Below the pieces are notes generated by a model, which did no database searches, was not told the DNA's origin, and worked only from the letters and a program-made list of their open reading frames with translations. This document shows, one piece after another, positions 12,863 to 23,737 of a stretch of DNA of 64,000 nt. How positions within the stretch are numbered: the first letter of the stretch is position 1; each line of letters starts with the position of its first letter. The stretch covers positions 62,841,022 to 62,905,021 of the forward strand of contig OZ020306.1 of NCBI GenBank assembly GCA_963971305.1, in the 5' to 3' direction. A program made the position numbers and the translations under genes. The DNA is from Arcuatula senhousia (Eukaryota > Mollusca > Bivalvia > Mytilida > Mytilidae).

Positions 12863-13668
12863 AAAGGAGTAGGTTCAGTAAGACCCCTTTTTGGCTCCAA
12901 AATTAAGCAGCTTTGCAAAATTGAGCAAATGTAATCTTTTAGCTATTTTTTGGAAAGTAGAATGCTTCTGCTACATAAATATGTGCTGTTTTTGACAATA
13001 CAATGTACAAATATCGTGTACTAGCATCATAAAGTCATGCTAAATTACTGAAATCTTCACAATTATAGCATTTTAGTTAAATTTTAGACAGTTTCCGTCT
13101 AAAGCTTAGATAATGCAGCCTCTAATGAAGAGAAGTTATGTATACAGCATTACGGGTAACGAGGGTAAAGGGGCGAGTTTCTTCATATTTTGGCTTGGTA
13201 AATATGAATGTCATGTGAATATTCTGAGACATTTATTCAGGAGATTAAATATTTTCTTTGGTAATACAATGTATCTTCTGACATCAGACTCGGACTTCTC
13301 TTGAACTGAATTTTAAATGTGCGTATTGTAAAGTGGCCGCATTCGTGTTCATTCATAATATTAAAATGTAAGTTGTATTTGATGATAATACATAACATAT
13401 ATAAAGGTTGAGGATGAACACGGATGCGGCCACTTTCATTTTTGACGAAAACCATCTGAAAAGTGACGTTTTTTGGCATATTTGTTAGATTTTTCATATT
13501 TAAGCTTCAATCGGAGCGTTTTTAATGACTGATCAGTTAAAATCTTTTACATAAACTAATCGAATCAATTGAAATATACACTTAAGTGTTTAAAAAGTGT
13601 CCTAAATATCTCGTTAGATGAAACTGAAATTTGGGGCCAAAATCGGCCCTTACCGGACCTACTCCTTT
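12863..13668. mobile_element. TTAA-type non-autonomous element with AGGAGTAGG terminal inverted repeats
   Basis: Left end AAAGGAGTAGGTTCAGTAAG and right end (reverse complement) AAAGGAGTAGGTCCGGTAAG are inverted repeats with few mismatches, continued by TTTTTGGCTCCAAAA versus TTTTGGCCCCAAA. The right flank gives TTAA; the left is TCAA, so the expected TTAA target has probably mutated on one side. Inside, at about 13331-13435, a 23-bp near-perfect inverted repeat (AAAGTGGCCGCATTCGTG and its partner) could fold into a hairpin. No transposase is visible in about 800 bp. Confidence 0.7.
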
Positions 13669-15489
13669 AATGTTCTCATACCACAGTCACAATTTGAAAA
13701 TGTTTTCTCCAAATACAAATGGTTTTTAAAAAAATTATAAATTAGTTCACAATACATTACAAAATCAATGTGTCTCTAATCTCATATAATTTCCTGTACA
13801 TGCAGTTTTACAATTTTCTATTTGTCGCCTGCAACTAAAGTCGCCAAATCTAGACATCTAACAATCCTTCTTTGGGGAACGATTTATATAATTTCTTATT
13901 GTTTTCAAATTCCTGTATTTCTTTACATGTTATAATTTCCTAAAACATCATGAAATTAAAGAAAATTACAAAACTTTTAAACAATTGTTAAACTCTAAAT
14001 TTGTATAATATGAATGACATTTGATTTTTTAAATGTATACATGTTTAACATTTTTAAAGTTAAGATAAGTTATGGAACTGAAAGATGATACATTATGTAT
14101 AAATATTCAAAACATATTCGAATAATAGATGTAATCATATTAATCCACTTAGACAAATAGAGTCAATGTATTATAATGATTGATAAATAAACGGAAAAAA
14201 TAACAATTTAAATAATAAAAAAATAAACTTTTCTAATTTTAAAACTGAGACTAAATATTTATTTTTGCAGAGCAAGGGATTGTGGATACATAGTTCCTAG
14301 TATTTATCTCCTTTGTCTTATAACATGTGGTTCAAGTAATTGCATGTAGTATATTATGATATAATTAAAGTCCACAGAAAAGGCCATGTGTTCACAGTGG
14401 GACTTCTTTAAAGCTTTTTAATTACTGATTGTTTGTCAACTAGATGGCTAGATAAAATAATCTTCAACCTCAACAACTATGAAAAGCAGTAGGTCCTGGT
14501 GTGTGGTTTCTCACAAATTTCAATACAAACATACTTGTAGAGAACATAAATCATTGTAAATAAAACCCTATAAATCCAGATAGTGAACTATGATTTTGTT
14601 TTTATTTTAAAACCATTAAAACACTGACTTGTAAATAGTTGTAAAAATCTTGATTTGTTATCAACATCCAGTATTTTTACTTAAGTCATTTCTTTTGATT
14701 CTTCATTTCTTAGTATGGATGTTTTACATTTTTTATCATAAACCTTATAGCTGCATTAAAATATGACTCCTTCACAATAAAAAACAAACTTGAAACAAAA
14801 AGATAACTATGGGTCTATAATCAAGTTTGATTACAAAATCAAAAGTTAAATATAATTAGTGGAATTTGGATGTTAGAACCATTTGTTATGTTTATAAAGG
14901 TTTTTTTTTTATCATTTTTGTCATGAATAAATTATAATATACACAGTATTCATATCAATTTAATTTCACTTAGTTCTAGAAATGCAAGTTTCAAAATATT
15001 TTTTTTAATCACAGGCATTTATTTTCTGAGAATTTTTTCCCTTATGCCATGACCATAACCATGATAACAAATGTTTTATGAAAATGCAAAAAAGCAAACA
15101 AGTTCTATAATACCAATATACTGATATACATGCATGTACATGTAACTTCCATGGTAAAAGAAAAGAGGGGAAATATTATTATCTCAATCTCCAATTAGAA
15201 GTTGTGAATTGTCCCAATAAGATTACAAATGTAATAGTAAACATGTCATGTGGTGTTGAAAGTATGCATTTCTTTTGAAGTATTATCACTATCAATATCT
15301 ACATGAATATCATATCCCCTGAATGTTATGTTAGAAGCTGAGGTACATGAACAAATGTACATTTTTTTATTTTTTTTTAGGTCCTATTGCAAACAATTTC
15401 AAATTTACAACTCTCAGACTTAAGTTTAGTACTGACAACTCTGGCTTACAACATGTATGGACACACTTTATACATGTAGTATTAAAATA
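13669..15489. other. AT-rich stretch, nothing recognised
   Basis: About 1.8 kb of very AT-rich sequence without open frames of note or terminal repeats. A pyrimidine-rich tract followed by CAG at about 14265-14271 resembles a splice acceptor, but no convincing exon follows. Confidence 0.5.
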
Positions 15490-15735
15490 ATAAAATGTGG
15501 TATCATTTCCAAATTGCCAATAAGACTACTCTCCAATAGTTAAGATAATCATGCCATCTGCTGTGGGTATTTTTCAATTTTCACATCTTTTGATCCACTG
15601 GAAGGCGTCAAAGCAAAAGCTTAAAATAGCTTTCCTAGACATCATAATTATTTGTACTAACTCCCCACCAGAGATCAAAAGATACAAAATTAACCACTTA
15701 AGAATATCGTACAGCCTTCAACAACGAGCAAAAAC
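15490..15735 (-). repeat. LINE 3'-tail-like repeat, inverted copy
   Basis: Read on the minus strand this contains TTGTTGAAGGCTGTACG, then TTTTGATCTCTGGTGGGG, and ends with GAGTAGTCTTATTGGCAATT and ATGATACCACATTTT. It is the same tail as at 8513-8812 and 41324-41490, with extra sequence in the middle. The 63-residue open frame on the plus strand here is antisense to the repeat and not a gene. Confidence 0.6.
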
Positions 15736-15859
15736 CTATTAAACCACTTTAAATTTCTGGTACATTGTTTGTAAAGATACATAGGGCTTTAGAATTACCT
15801 AATGAACTACAGATATACATACAAGCACAAATTTATCTTAAGTTTACTGAAAGCGACTA

Positions 15860-16113
15860 GAATCCAGATTTTCCATGGAATTTTTAAACTTTTATTGTTG
15901 CCTTCTATAGGATGCTCTGGATTTCCAGAAATTTTCTAATAACAACAGCATAATTTTCCATGGAATATTTTAATTTATCTTTTTGCCTTCTATAGGACTG
16001 ACATGGAATTCCAGATTTTTTTCTGAACCACATCCCAAATTTTCCATGGATTTTTTTCTGAACCCCATGTACCCTCTATAGGGGGGGGGTATGGATTATT
16101 TCTGGAATAGCCC
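15860..16113 (-). repeat. Inverted partner of the GGGCTATTCC repeat end
   Basis: On the minus strand it starts GGGCTATTCCAGAAATAATC at 16113 and continues through a C-run and CTATAGAGGG. CCTATAGAAGG recurs twice further in (near 15990 and 15905), together with CCATGGAAAAT and AATTCCAG words. This mirrors 8138-8400 about 8 kb upstream. Whether the two bound one element or are separate insertions cannot be settled here. Confidence 0.6.
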
Positions 16114-16254
16114 ATTCACTACATGTATCTGTAGCATTAACATCCTGACACAAATATGTGTGCAATACGCATTGCTAAAATGTGACGTTTTTCTCCTCAA
16201 AAGATGATATTGTCATGATTGTTGTAACAAATCTGTGTTTATTTTTTTTTATAG

Positions 16255-16401
16255 TTTATGAGCATGGCACCTACATCCCCATTTATCTTGTTTGAAGAAA
16301 AATTGATGGAAGTCATCAAAAAAACACCAAAGACATCACCCCTGGAGATATATATTTTAAAAATATATCTGGAAATGAAAACAGAAACTGACATTGTTCA
16401 G
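16255..16401 (+). CDS. Unrecognised host gene, first identified coding exon
   Basis: A T-rich tract and ATAG acceptor precede the exon; CAG|GTTTGT is the donor. ATG at 16258 opens a 48-codon frame beginning MSMAPTSPFILFEEK and ending EMKTETDIVQ, with phase 0 at the donor. The residue before the ATG is also in frame, so this could be an internal exon with further coding or 5'UTR exons upstream that I could not find. The peptide is mixed helical-looking (KLMEVIKKTPKTSPLEIYIL) with no motif I recognise. It is followed in phase by exons at 17501, 22349, 23031, 34468 and 40131, so the exon call rests on consistent splice phases rather than homology. I do not assign a function. Confidence 0.7.
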
Positions 16402-16617
16402 GTTTGTACTATAGTAGGATATAGACAGGTAGTAAAAAGATTTTGACTACATGTAGACTGCTGTTTTTACTGTTGACGGGTTGTTCAATTATAGGAATAT
16501 ATGTTTGTCTGATGGACATGCATGACAATTTTTTATACCCTGTAAGAATATAAGATGGTCCCAAATGTTTGTTTGTAGACTGTTAACATCATGTAAAAAC
16601 TTGAAGGCATTATTTGA

Positions 16618-17080
16618 CGTTTTTATACCCCATCAAATGAAGTTTGTGTGGGTTTATAGGAATCACCTCTGTCTGTCTGTCTGTCTGTCCATCCGTCCTG
16701 CTCATTGTCCTGAGCAGAACTTTTGTACCTTAGTACCTACATTGTAGGATTATCAAACTTGGTATGTGGATGAATCATATACGGGAGGTGGATGTGTCAC
16801 GAATGAAATTATGTCACAATGACCTTGACTTTGATCTTCATGATAGCAAAACGAAGATGATGTGTCACGTACCAAATTTAGGTCAATGTGACCCTTGACC
16901 TTCATGATAGTAAAATGTCATCCACTTTTTTCTTTATAATTTTTAAAGTTTTTCTTCTTCATGTTCTTCATGTCATAGCTTTTGTACTGTAGAGCCTAGG
17001 TGGTTGTATCATTGGCATAGCTTTTGTACTGTAGAGCCTAGGTGGTTGTATCATTGGAAGATGAACTTCTTGCGATATCA
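16618..17080 (+). repeat. Pearl/Helentron-like element fragment with (TCTG)n and a 42-bp tandem duplication
   Basis: It opens TTTTTATACCCCATCAAATG, goes through GGGTTTATAGG and a CTGTCTGTCTGTC microsatellite (about 16668-16690), then diverged core units with 'CAATGTGACCTTGACCTT'-type phrases. Near 16974 and 17016 a 42-bp block (CATAGCTTTTGTACTGTAGA onward) is duplicated head to tail. The head resembles other families in the window but no clear 3' end is visible. It lies in intron 1 of the host gene. Confidence 0.55.
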
Positions 17081-17500
17081 GATGTAAGTCTCATGACTTA
17101 TAGGGTTAGGAAAGTGAGAGGGAAAAAGGGGTGGGGTATAGAGTTGTGCTCATAGTTTCAAGTTAGATTTAATATGGAACAAGAATTTCATTGCAGACTC
17201 AATACACATGATACATTTACAAGTTTAACTTCATACCCTTGGGAAGGAGATTTGAAAGAATTTTGACACGCATCTTCATCAGTGATATCTCACCCATTAT
17301 TTCATGATGTTATTATTATACAATTTTATTTCTATCTATTATTCAATTTTCCGTATTTAGCGCCAAAGTTCGGGAGCGGAGTATCACTAATAAGCATCAG
17401 TTCACACAGATTTCTTGTTTTGCTCTTGCATACAAATATTATTATTTAGTGTACAGTTTTGTAACTGCTGAATATTGATTTTCATGTGTGTTATCTTTAG

Positions 17501-17645
17501 GAAGTAGGAACCAAGTATGACAGTCCCCCTCTAGATGAGAAGGACAGTTGTGGACAGAATTCAAGGAAAAGGAAAGAAAAGAATAGACTTTACACCTGGA
17601 TAAAAAATTTCATAACAAGAAAGACGTGTGCACCTGGGGAATCTT
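17501..17645 (+). CDS. Unrecognised host gene, exon 2
   Basis: The acceptor is TTATCTTTAG and the donor CTT|GTGAGT. In phase 0 it encodes 48 codons plus one base: EVGTKYDSPPLDEKDSCG, then a basic run NSRKRKEKNRLYTWIKNF, then ITRKTCAPGES. The lysine/arginine cluster could serve as nuclear localisation or nucleic-acid contact; this is inference only. The exon enters in phase 0, matching the end of the preceding exon at 16401, and leaves in phase 1, matching the next exon at 22349. Confidence 0.8.
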
Positions 17646-17689
17646 GTGAGTTTATGATGTTTATCATGTTTATATGCACATTGATTTAA

Positions 17690-17842
17690 GAATTGAATGC
17701 ATATTTTTTGTACTTAATCGGCGTGTAAAAGCGTTGACCGAAGCACATTTTATATAAAGCGTGGAAGCGCTTCATACAAAAAATGTGCGCACGGTCAACG
17801 CTTTTACACGCCCATAAAATGCAAAAAATCTGCATTCAATTC
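17690..17842. mobile_element. Foldback MITE with long inverted arms, TTAA on both sides
   Basis: TTAA precedes GAATTGAATGCA and follows TGCATTCAATTC, so the ends are perfect inverted repeats flanked by TTAA. The arms continue through AAAAAAT and further in with GGCGTGTAAAAGCGTTGACC against GGTCAACGCTTTTACACGCC, so nearly the whole 153 bp can fold into one hairpin. It lies in intron 2, 44 bp after the exon 2 donor. Confidence 0.8.
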
Positions 17843-17849
17843 TTAAAAT

Positions 17850-18470
17850 TACATTTTCCAGTCAAAAAAAAACCAAAATCAAAGTTCAAGGCAATATTTT
17901 TTCTGCGCCAGTCGAGTGTTTCGTCTATAAAAGACTCATTAGTGACACTCTTATCTAAAACTATGCAAATCCAAATCACTATGAAGTTGAAGAGGTTATA
18001 AACCCAAAATATACCGAAACAGGGAACCAAAATAAGACCAAGGAAATCCTATGCCTTGAGGTAGAAAAACTTAATTGTTTTAAACAATTTCAAAATTTAT
18101 AACAGCACATTTAGTTTGATGAATCACGTCAGCACCGAAGTGTTGACTAGCGGAGCGGGTTAACCTCTAGGAAGAATACCTCCACCAGCAGTGAAAACCA
18201 TCATGGTGTTAAAAAAAAAAATCACATCAAAGTTCAAGGCAAGATTTTTTCTGCGCCAGACGCGTGTTTCGTCTATAAAAGACTCATCAGTGACGCTCTT
18301 ACATGTATCTAAAACTATGCAAATCCAAAATCACTATAAAGTTGAAGAGCTTATAAACCCAAAATATACCGAAACAGGGCACCAAAATAAGACCAAGGAA
18401 ATCCTATGCCTTGAAGTAGAAAAACCTTAGTGTTTTAAACAATTTCAAAATGTATAACAGCAAATTATGA
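17850..18470 (+). repeat. Two head-to-tail copies of an abundant mussel-type interspersed repeat
   Basis: The phrase CAAAGTTCAAGGCAA, TTTTTTCTGCGCCAG, GTTTCGTCTATAAAAGACTC and TATGCCTTGA..TAGAAAAAC occurs at about 17880 and again about 349 bp later at 18229. The copies are separated by a linker containing CACCAGCAGTGAAAACC. The order and words match a repeat I associate with mussel genomes. No coding potential is evident; the frames reported across it are weak and differ between copies. Confidence 0.7.
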
Positions 18471-19992
18471 ATTTCCAACATAGTGTATTTTAACAGATTT
18501 GAGCTAGGACTTACATTTTCTGAGCTATAAGGGGCTAAAAGGGGTTAAAAAAGACTTCTCTTTTTTGTTCGTCAAATTTTTATTTTTCATCTTATTTTGG
18601 TTTTGTTTTTTATGCCCCGCCACGAAGTGAAAGGGGCATATAGATTTACCCTTGTCCGTCCGTACATACGTATGTACGTCCGTCTGTCCCGATCTTGGTT
18701 AAGTTTTGCGTTAAGGTCCATTTCTCAGAATGTGATAATGATGTACCAATGATATTTCATCAGTATATTCTTCTTAAATAGTACTACATTGATCAACAAC
18801 ATTTGGGTCAATTTGACCTACATTTCATGCTTGATTGACTTCAATAACTTTTTTCATAAATGACCATTGTGAAGAAACCTATTGTAATATATGAATGATA
18901 TTTCACCACTGTGGTGTTCCTATGTAGTGTAACACAGTTCAACAGTTCAGCATCTTTTGGGTCACTATGACCTACATTTTATGCTTGAGTGATTTTGGTT
19001 AAGTTTTGCGTTTAGGTCCATTTCTCAGAACCCTATGGTAGTGCATCAATGATATTAGACTGTTGTAGTGTTCTTGCTTAGTGCAACACAGTTCAGCATC
19101 TTTTTGGTCAATATGACCTACATTTTATGCTTCAGTGGTTTTGGTTATGTTTTGTGTATAGGTCCATTTCTCAGAACCCTATGGTAGTGTATCAATGATA
19201 TTAGACTATTGGTAGTGTTCTTGCTTAGTGCAGCACAGTTCAGCATCTTTTTGGTCACTATGACCTACATTTTATGCTTCAGTGATTTTGGTAAAGTTTT
19301 GTGTCGAGGATTATTTCTCAAGAACCTAATGTAGTATATCAATGATATTAATGTATTGTAGTGTCCTTGCATAGTGCAGCACAGTTCAGCATCTTCTAGA
19401 ATACCATGACCTACATTTTATGCTTGAATGATTTTGGTTAAGTTTTGCATTTACTGCCATTTCTCGGAATCTGTGGTAGTGTATCAATGATATTACACTG
19501 TTGTAGTATTCTTGCACAGTGCAGCACAGTTTGACCTCTTTTTGGTCACTTTGACATATCTTATGCTTGAGTGACTTTGGTTTAAATTTGCCATACAGCT
19601 CTTTTCAGCAGCATTTTGGTCAATTTTTACATGAGACAACATGGAACCTCATATTGATCTTAATGGCAGGGCATCTGTGGCTTACAGACACATTTTCTAG
19701 TTTTTCTTTATGTTCCTTATGAACTTTCGCAACAGTAGAGTACGACAGATTTAGCATAGCTTTTACCGTTTTCGAGCTATTAGGGGCCAAAGTGGTGCTA
19801 AATAAAAAGAAAAAAAAAAAAAGTTTTTTTATTTCTAATCAGAATTCTCTGTCCAGCATATTACTGTGTCCAGCATATTATTTTGTCCAGCATATTATTG
19901 TGTCCACTTTAGTAGTGTGTCAATGCTTGCCCAAATGAACACCTGTTCGACCACTGCGGTCGTATCATGCTGGGCTTGGCGTAGCTCTTTAT
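18471..19992 (+). mobile_element. Family B element, 5'-incomplete, split by a family C insertion
   Basis: Core phrases AGATTTGAGCTAGGACTTAC, GAGCTATAAGGGGCTAAAAG and 'TTTTACCGTTTTCGAGCTATTAGGGGCC' match family B copies at 23738 and 35010. The end has repeated GTCCAGCATATTA words, then GTGTCCACTTTAGTAGTGTG, ACCACTGCGGTCGTATCATG and GGCTTGGCGTAGCTCTTTA. The start palindrome is missing. A complete family C element sits inside at 18612-19700. Confidence 0.7.
18612..19700 (+). mobile_element. Helentron-like element, family C, complete, nested in family B
   Basis: It starts after a T-run with ATGCCCCGCCACGAAGTG and the arm GGGGCAT, then CTTGTCCGTCCGTACATACG. The core consists of about 147-bp units with GGTTAAGTTTTGCGTTTAGG and GCAGCACAGTTCAGCATC recurring. 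It ends AGGGCAT, hairpin TCTGT-n5-ACAGA, then CACATTTTCTAG before a T-run. The corresponding uninterrupted sequence in the family B copy at about 24610-24640 (TTTTGTTTTTTTTCATTATG) shows that it entered a run of Ts. Confidence 0.8.
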
Positions 19993-20462
19993 TTTGGTAA
20001 TGCTTCAACCAAATGATAATATCTTTGGTATGTAGCCTTATTATGAAGAGTTACAGATTAAGTTAGAGTTTGGTGACGGTTCAATGATTTTCACGGAAGC
20101 TACAGCCCTTGGACATAGAAAAATTCAATATCAAAGAAATTGTAAATGTAAAACCACTGGCAGTGGGGCTAAACAAACCAAATATAAAACATACAAAACA
20201 ATAAAAAGTAAAAGACATAGGTTAAAGGTAAAAGTGGCCCAAAATATAAAATATTTCTATACATACAAAATTACAGTGAATTTTAAGTATTCCACACTTT
20301 TTTTTGTAATGTTCAACCAATTGATTTTATTTTTGGTATGTGGTCTTATCATGAGAAGTTACAGATTAAGTTCTACTTTGGTTGTGGTTGAATAATTTTT
20401 ACGGAAGTTACGCCCTCGGACTTAGAAAATTACAGTGAATTTGAAGTTTTCAGCACTTTTTT
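19993..20462 (+). repeat. Diverged tandem core units of a pearl-like element
   Basis: Two related units (about 20000-20110 and 20303-20450) share AATG.TTCAACCAA, TTTGGTATGTRG.CTTAT, AGTTACAGATTAAGTT and ACGGAAG.TAC.GCCCT. They match the core inside the element starting at 20463, so both derive from one family. No protein is evident. Confidence 0.55.
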
Positions 20463-20850
20463 ATGTCCCGCCACAAAGTGGTCGGGACATATAGTTTTAC
20501 CCTTGTTTATCATTCTGACTTGTTGCGCAACAACCAGTTTTCCAGACTTTTTTACTAAACACCTTGAGATATTGAACTGATTTTTGGTATATAGAATATA
20601 GATATTTATTGATGTTACAGATTGAGTTTGAGTCTTGTTACGGTTCATTGATTTTCACTTTTGTCATTCAAGAGTTATGGGACTTTGTTCATTGAAAATT
20701 GACATTTTTCACAAAAACTCAAGTTTACCATGTTTACTTTGACCAATTCTTACTAAATTTTAACGTGATGTTACATGTAGGTCCTATGTAGAGTAAATGC
20801 CTTTGGTTTTTGTTATTTTCCCTATTGTCCTTTTAGAGTTCTGGAGTTGG
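20463..20850 (+). mobile_element. Helentron-like element head (ATGTCCCGCCAC family), 3' end not found
   Basis: After a T-run the palindrome ATGTCCCGCCACAAAGTGG..GGGACAT is followed by ATAGTTTTACCCTTGTTTATC and then one core unit containing GAGATATTGAACTGATTTTT and AAGAGTTATGGGACTTTG. The head has the same plan as families C to F but a different sequence. The 3' boundary is not recognisable; 20850 is approximate. Confidence 0.55.
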
Positions 20851-21066
20851 GAGCGGACTAAGTAACTTACTTTTTTTTTGTGAATAACTAAAGAATATTT
20901 TTTTCCTATTTTCATTTAGATTTTTTTTGGTTCTATATTTAATTTATTATTTTTTTCATTATTTTATTAAATTTTATTTTTATAAAAATAATTGTCTGTT
21001 TGCTTTTAAAATTCACATAGTGTTTCTTCTTTTGTTTTGTTTGAAATAGACATGATCTGATAATTA

Positions 21067-21931
21067 CAGTTGAATCTGCTTAATCCGACACCTGAATATT
21101 CCGACATCCTGTGAAATCTGACAAAATTTACTGGTCCCGAAAGTTTTCTTTAACATTCTTTGTTAAAAAATCTTCTGTATTCCGTCACCCGTCTACTCCG
21201 TAATCCGACAGCATTTTCAAGTCCCAGCCTTCATAAGTACTCTAATTATACTTGTTTAATCCGACCCTTTGATCTCCTTAACAAGGTAATCATAATTCAG
21301 TCAGGTGTATTTCATGCATTTTTATTAAAGGTAATTTAATCCATTACCTGTGTACACAAATATCTTGTTATTTTTTATTGATCAGATAGGAAATTTGAGG
21401 CTCAGTACGGGATAAAAACATTTCTACAACATATGGAAAATATATAAATCTTAATACATACTTTTCATAATGTCTTTCTTAATTCAATGTGAGTAAATTG
21501 TTGGGGAAAAAAATCCAGACGAAGAAATATTGCTAATTGGACTGTGAAACGATTTCATTTTGACAGTTTACTTTATGTAACCAGTGTCGAAGACAATATT
21601 CCAACTAAATGATACAAATAACCATGACTGGGAAAATAGTTAAACAATTGATGAAGACTAACACTGTAAATGTTCTAAGAACTTGTCAATCTCACTGAAA
21701 TTTATCGTACTAAATATTTACGAGATCTTGGGAATTCGTACTTGACGTGGTGTAATGTTTCATAAACACTATTTTTCTTTAAAGGATCTCCTTAGTAAAA
21801 CCTATTTTGGGTGTTATTGCCCACGTTTGTATCTTACTTTATCAAATGTGAAACCCGAGTATTCCGACACCCTGTCCAATCCGACATATTTCTCTGGTCC
21901 CGAGGTGTGTCGGATAAGACAGGTTCCACTG
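21067..21931. mobile_element. Non-autonomous TIR element (pogo/Tigger-like), 865 bp
   Basis: Left end CAGTTGAATCTGCTTAATCC and right end (reverse complement) CAGTGGAACCTGTCTTATCC are imperfect inverted repeats, followed on both sides by GACA and further TCCGAC repeats. TA precedes the left end; the right flank reads CATA, so the TA target is degenerate. Subterminal TCCGACA words recur several times near the left end (21095-21215) and twice near the right end. No transposase reading frame is left. It lies in intron 2. Confidence 0.65.
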
Positions 21932-22348
21932 CATATGTTTTGAAATGAATTATAAAAAAAAATTCGGAATGGGCGTATATTGCACTTGTGGCGCAGCTGT
22001 TTATTCTAATTCTGATTTCCAATATATTTCAATAATAGTGAACTACCAACATAATCGTGGCAAGCAAGTTAGACTGTCAAGAAAGTAAGCATATCAAACA
22101 CATTACTGTATGAAGCAAGCTACTGGTAACACAATTCCTGTGTTGACCACAATATAGGTTATTGAGTAGTCAACAAAGTAGGTTGTTGAGCACCTCAGTT
22201 TGTATTGATAAAATTATCTGTAATTTCAAATGTTATTTTGGACTGTCAATTAAGTCATTTTAAGCTTGAGAGGCAAAATAAACCTTTGCAAAAAAAGAGT
22301 TCAGACCTGTCCTCTGTTTATCATTGGATGAAAATCTTATATTTTCAG

Positions 22349-22462
22349 TTAAAGAAAAATGGACCAGATTTGCAGATGCAAATCCATCTGTGGTGATGCA
22401 GTACGTCATAAGTAGGCCCAGGGTAATAGAACAACTGCAATGCATTTTGGACTCTGATTCAG
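22349..22462 (+). CDS. Unrecognised host gene, exon 3
   Basis: The acceptor is ATTTTCAG and the donor CAG|GTAAAT. Joined in phase 1 to exon 2 it encodes F, KEKWTRFADANPSVVMQYV, ISRPRVIEQLQCILDSDS. This is the most protein-like exon: 38 codons without a stop, with W, F and hydrophobic spacing that suggests helices. I recognise no family. The exon leaves in phase 1 for the exon at 23031. Confidence 0.85.
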
Positions 22463-22659
22463 GTAAATTTAGAGTTTTACCAAAGAAACAAATGGAATTG
22501 TGAATTCAGAAACATGTGTTTTTGATTTCTGTTTAATAATTGAATGATTAATTGTAATATGTTTTGCATTAGTCCATGATTGCAGAATATTTAATTTATT
22601 TCAGACAACATGTATGAAAGATGAGCATTGTTGATTGCTTTTTAGATTATTATTAGGGT

Positions 22660-22861
22660 AATGTGAGCTTTTGCCACCATGAAACATCTATCATAACTTA
22701 TCACACTTTAATCTTCCCCTCTGAAACCGCTGGGCTAAATGGAATCAAACTTGGCAGGATGTATCTATGTAAGGTCTGTTATAAAATTGCCTCATTTCGT
22801 CCTGATTGGACAACAAAATTGGCTGCCATGGGCAATTCTTGATGCTCACCTGAGCCTCTAG
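22660..22861 (+). mobile_element. Helentron-like element, family A, short 3' fragment
   Basis: It contains a family A core phrase (CTCTGAAACCGCTGGGCTAA, TGGAATCAAACTTGGCAGG, TTGGCTGCCATGGGC) and ends GCTCACCTGAGCCTCTAG before a T-run. It lacks the start palindrome and microsatellite. It lies in intron 3. Confidence 0.6.
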
Positions 22862-23030
22862 TTTTTTTTTTATTCAGTCATCTTCAAAATTGTTACTAAA
22901 AGAATGCATAGATCACACACAAAAAATTAAAACGGCATTAAAATTGCTATATTTAGCCATTGATATGTTTGGTTAAGACTATCCAGGTAAGCAATTTATG
23001 TTAGTTAATGAAATATCTTTCCTTATTCAG

Positions 23031-23156
23031 AGAAAGAGTTAGAAATAGACAGAGAAGAAGATAGAAATACTCAGATGGAAGGTGTAGAGGCAGAAGAAGA
23101 TTTTGAGAGGGAACAGTTCATCGATTCAGAAGAGAATATTATCAATGAAGAAGAGG
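23031..23156 (+). CDS. Unrecognised host gene, exon 4 (acidic)
   Basis: The acceptor is CCTTATTCAG and the donor GAGG|GTATAA. In phase 1 it reads E, KELEIDREEDRNTQMEGV, EAEEDFEREQFIDSEEN, IINEEE. The exon is strongly acidic and low in hydrophobics, probably a disordered linker between the helical part (exons 1-3) and the basic tail (exons 5-6). The exact donor is uncertain by a base because GAGGGT offers one GT; the chosen one keeps phase 1 into the exon at 34468. Confidence 0.8.
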
Positions 23157-23183
23157 GTATAAATATTGTCAAGTGCTGTTTTT

Positions 23184-23735
23184 ATCCCCCCTGCTAAGCG
23201 AAAGCGGGGGGATTATGTCATGTATGTAATGCAGTCCGTCTGTTTGTATGTATGTAATGTCATGCAAAATCTCAGAAACTAGAAATGATGGAAACTTGAA
23301 ACTTGGTAGCATGTTAGAGTATGTGATCAGGGTATGAAATTCATGCCCTAGGGCAAATTTATGAGCGAAATTTCGTTTTTGAGATAGGCAGAAAATGGTG
23401 AAATCTTCCAAACTATTTACAATAGGAAGTTGGTTCCAACAGTATGACCTCCCATTATGGGTACCAAGTCTAGCAGTGGCATGGTATTTTGCCTGCAAGC
23501 CCTGAGGGCATTTTCCTAAGGGTTAAAAATAATGACAAAATCGATTCTGCACGAACTCCTCTTACACCTTTCATGGTAGAAACATGAAAATTATAAGTGT
23601 ATAAGTAGTACTATGAAAGTTGTCTGTGTCAAAGGTTTCGGAATTTTGAACTTTGCCCTTAGGGCAAAATGATTTCCCACCAAATGATTAATATGCGACA
23701 TCTTTTGGTATGATTATGATCCAAGCAACTAACTT
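23184..23735 (+). mobile_element. Pearl/Helentron-like element head (ATCCCCCCTGCT family)
   Basis: The palindrome ATCCCCCCTGCTAAGCG..AGCGGGGGGAT follows a T-run and leads to GCAGTCCGTCTGTTTGTATG. Two core-like segments with GGGCAAA and CCTAGGGC words follow, until a family B element begins. A 3' end with hairpin was not found. It starts 28 bp after exon 4, inside the longest intron. The 109-residue minus frame here has no recognisable domain. Confidence 0.5.
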
Positions 23736-23737
23736 TT

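Noticed and set aside
14265..14345. Possible exon after TTTATTTTTGCAG
   Set aside because: No donor or convincing codon pattern follows, and it cannot be linked in phase to the exon at 16255.
23169..23498. 109-codon minus-strand frame
   Set aside because: It lies in a repetitive element head and core with no domain; length can arise by chance there.
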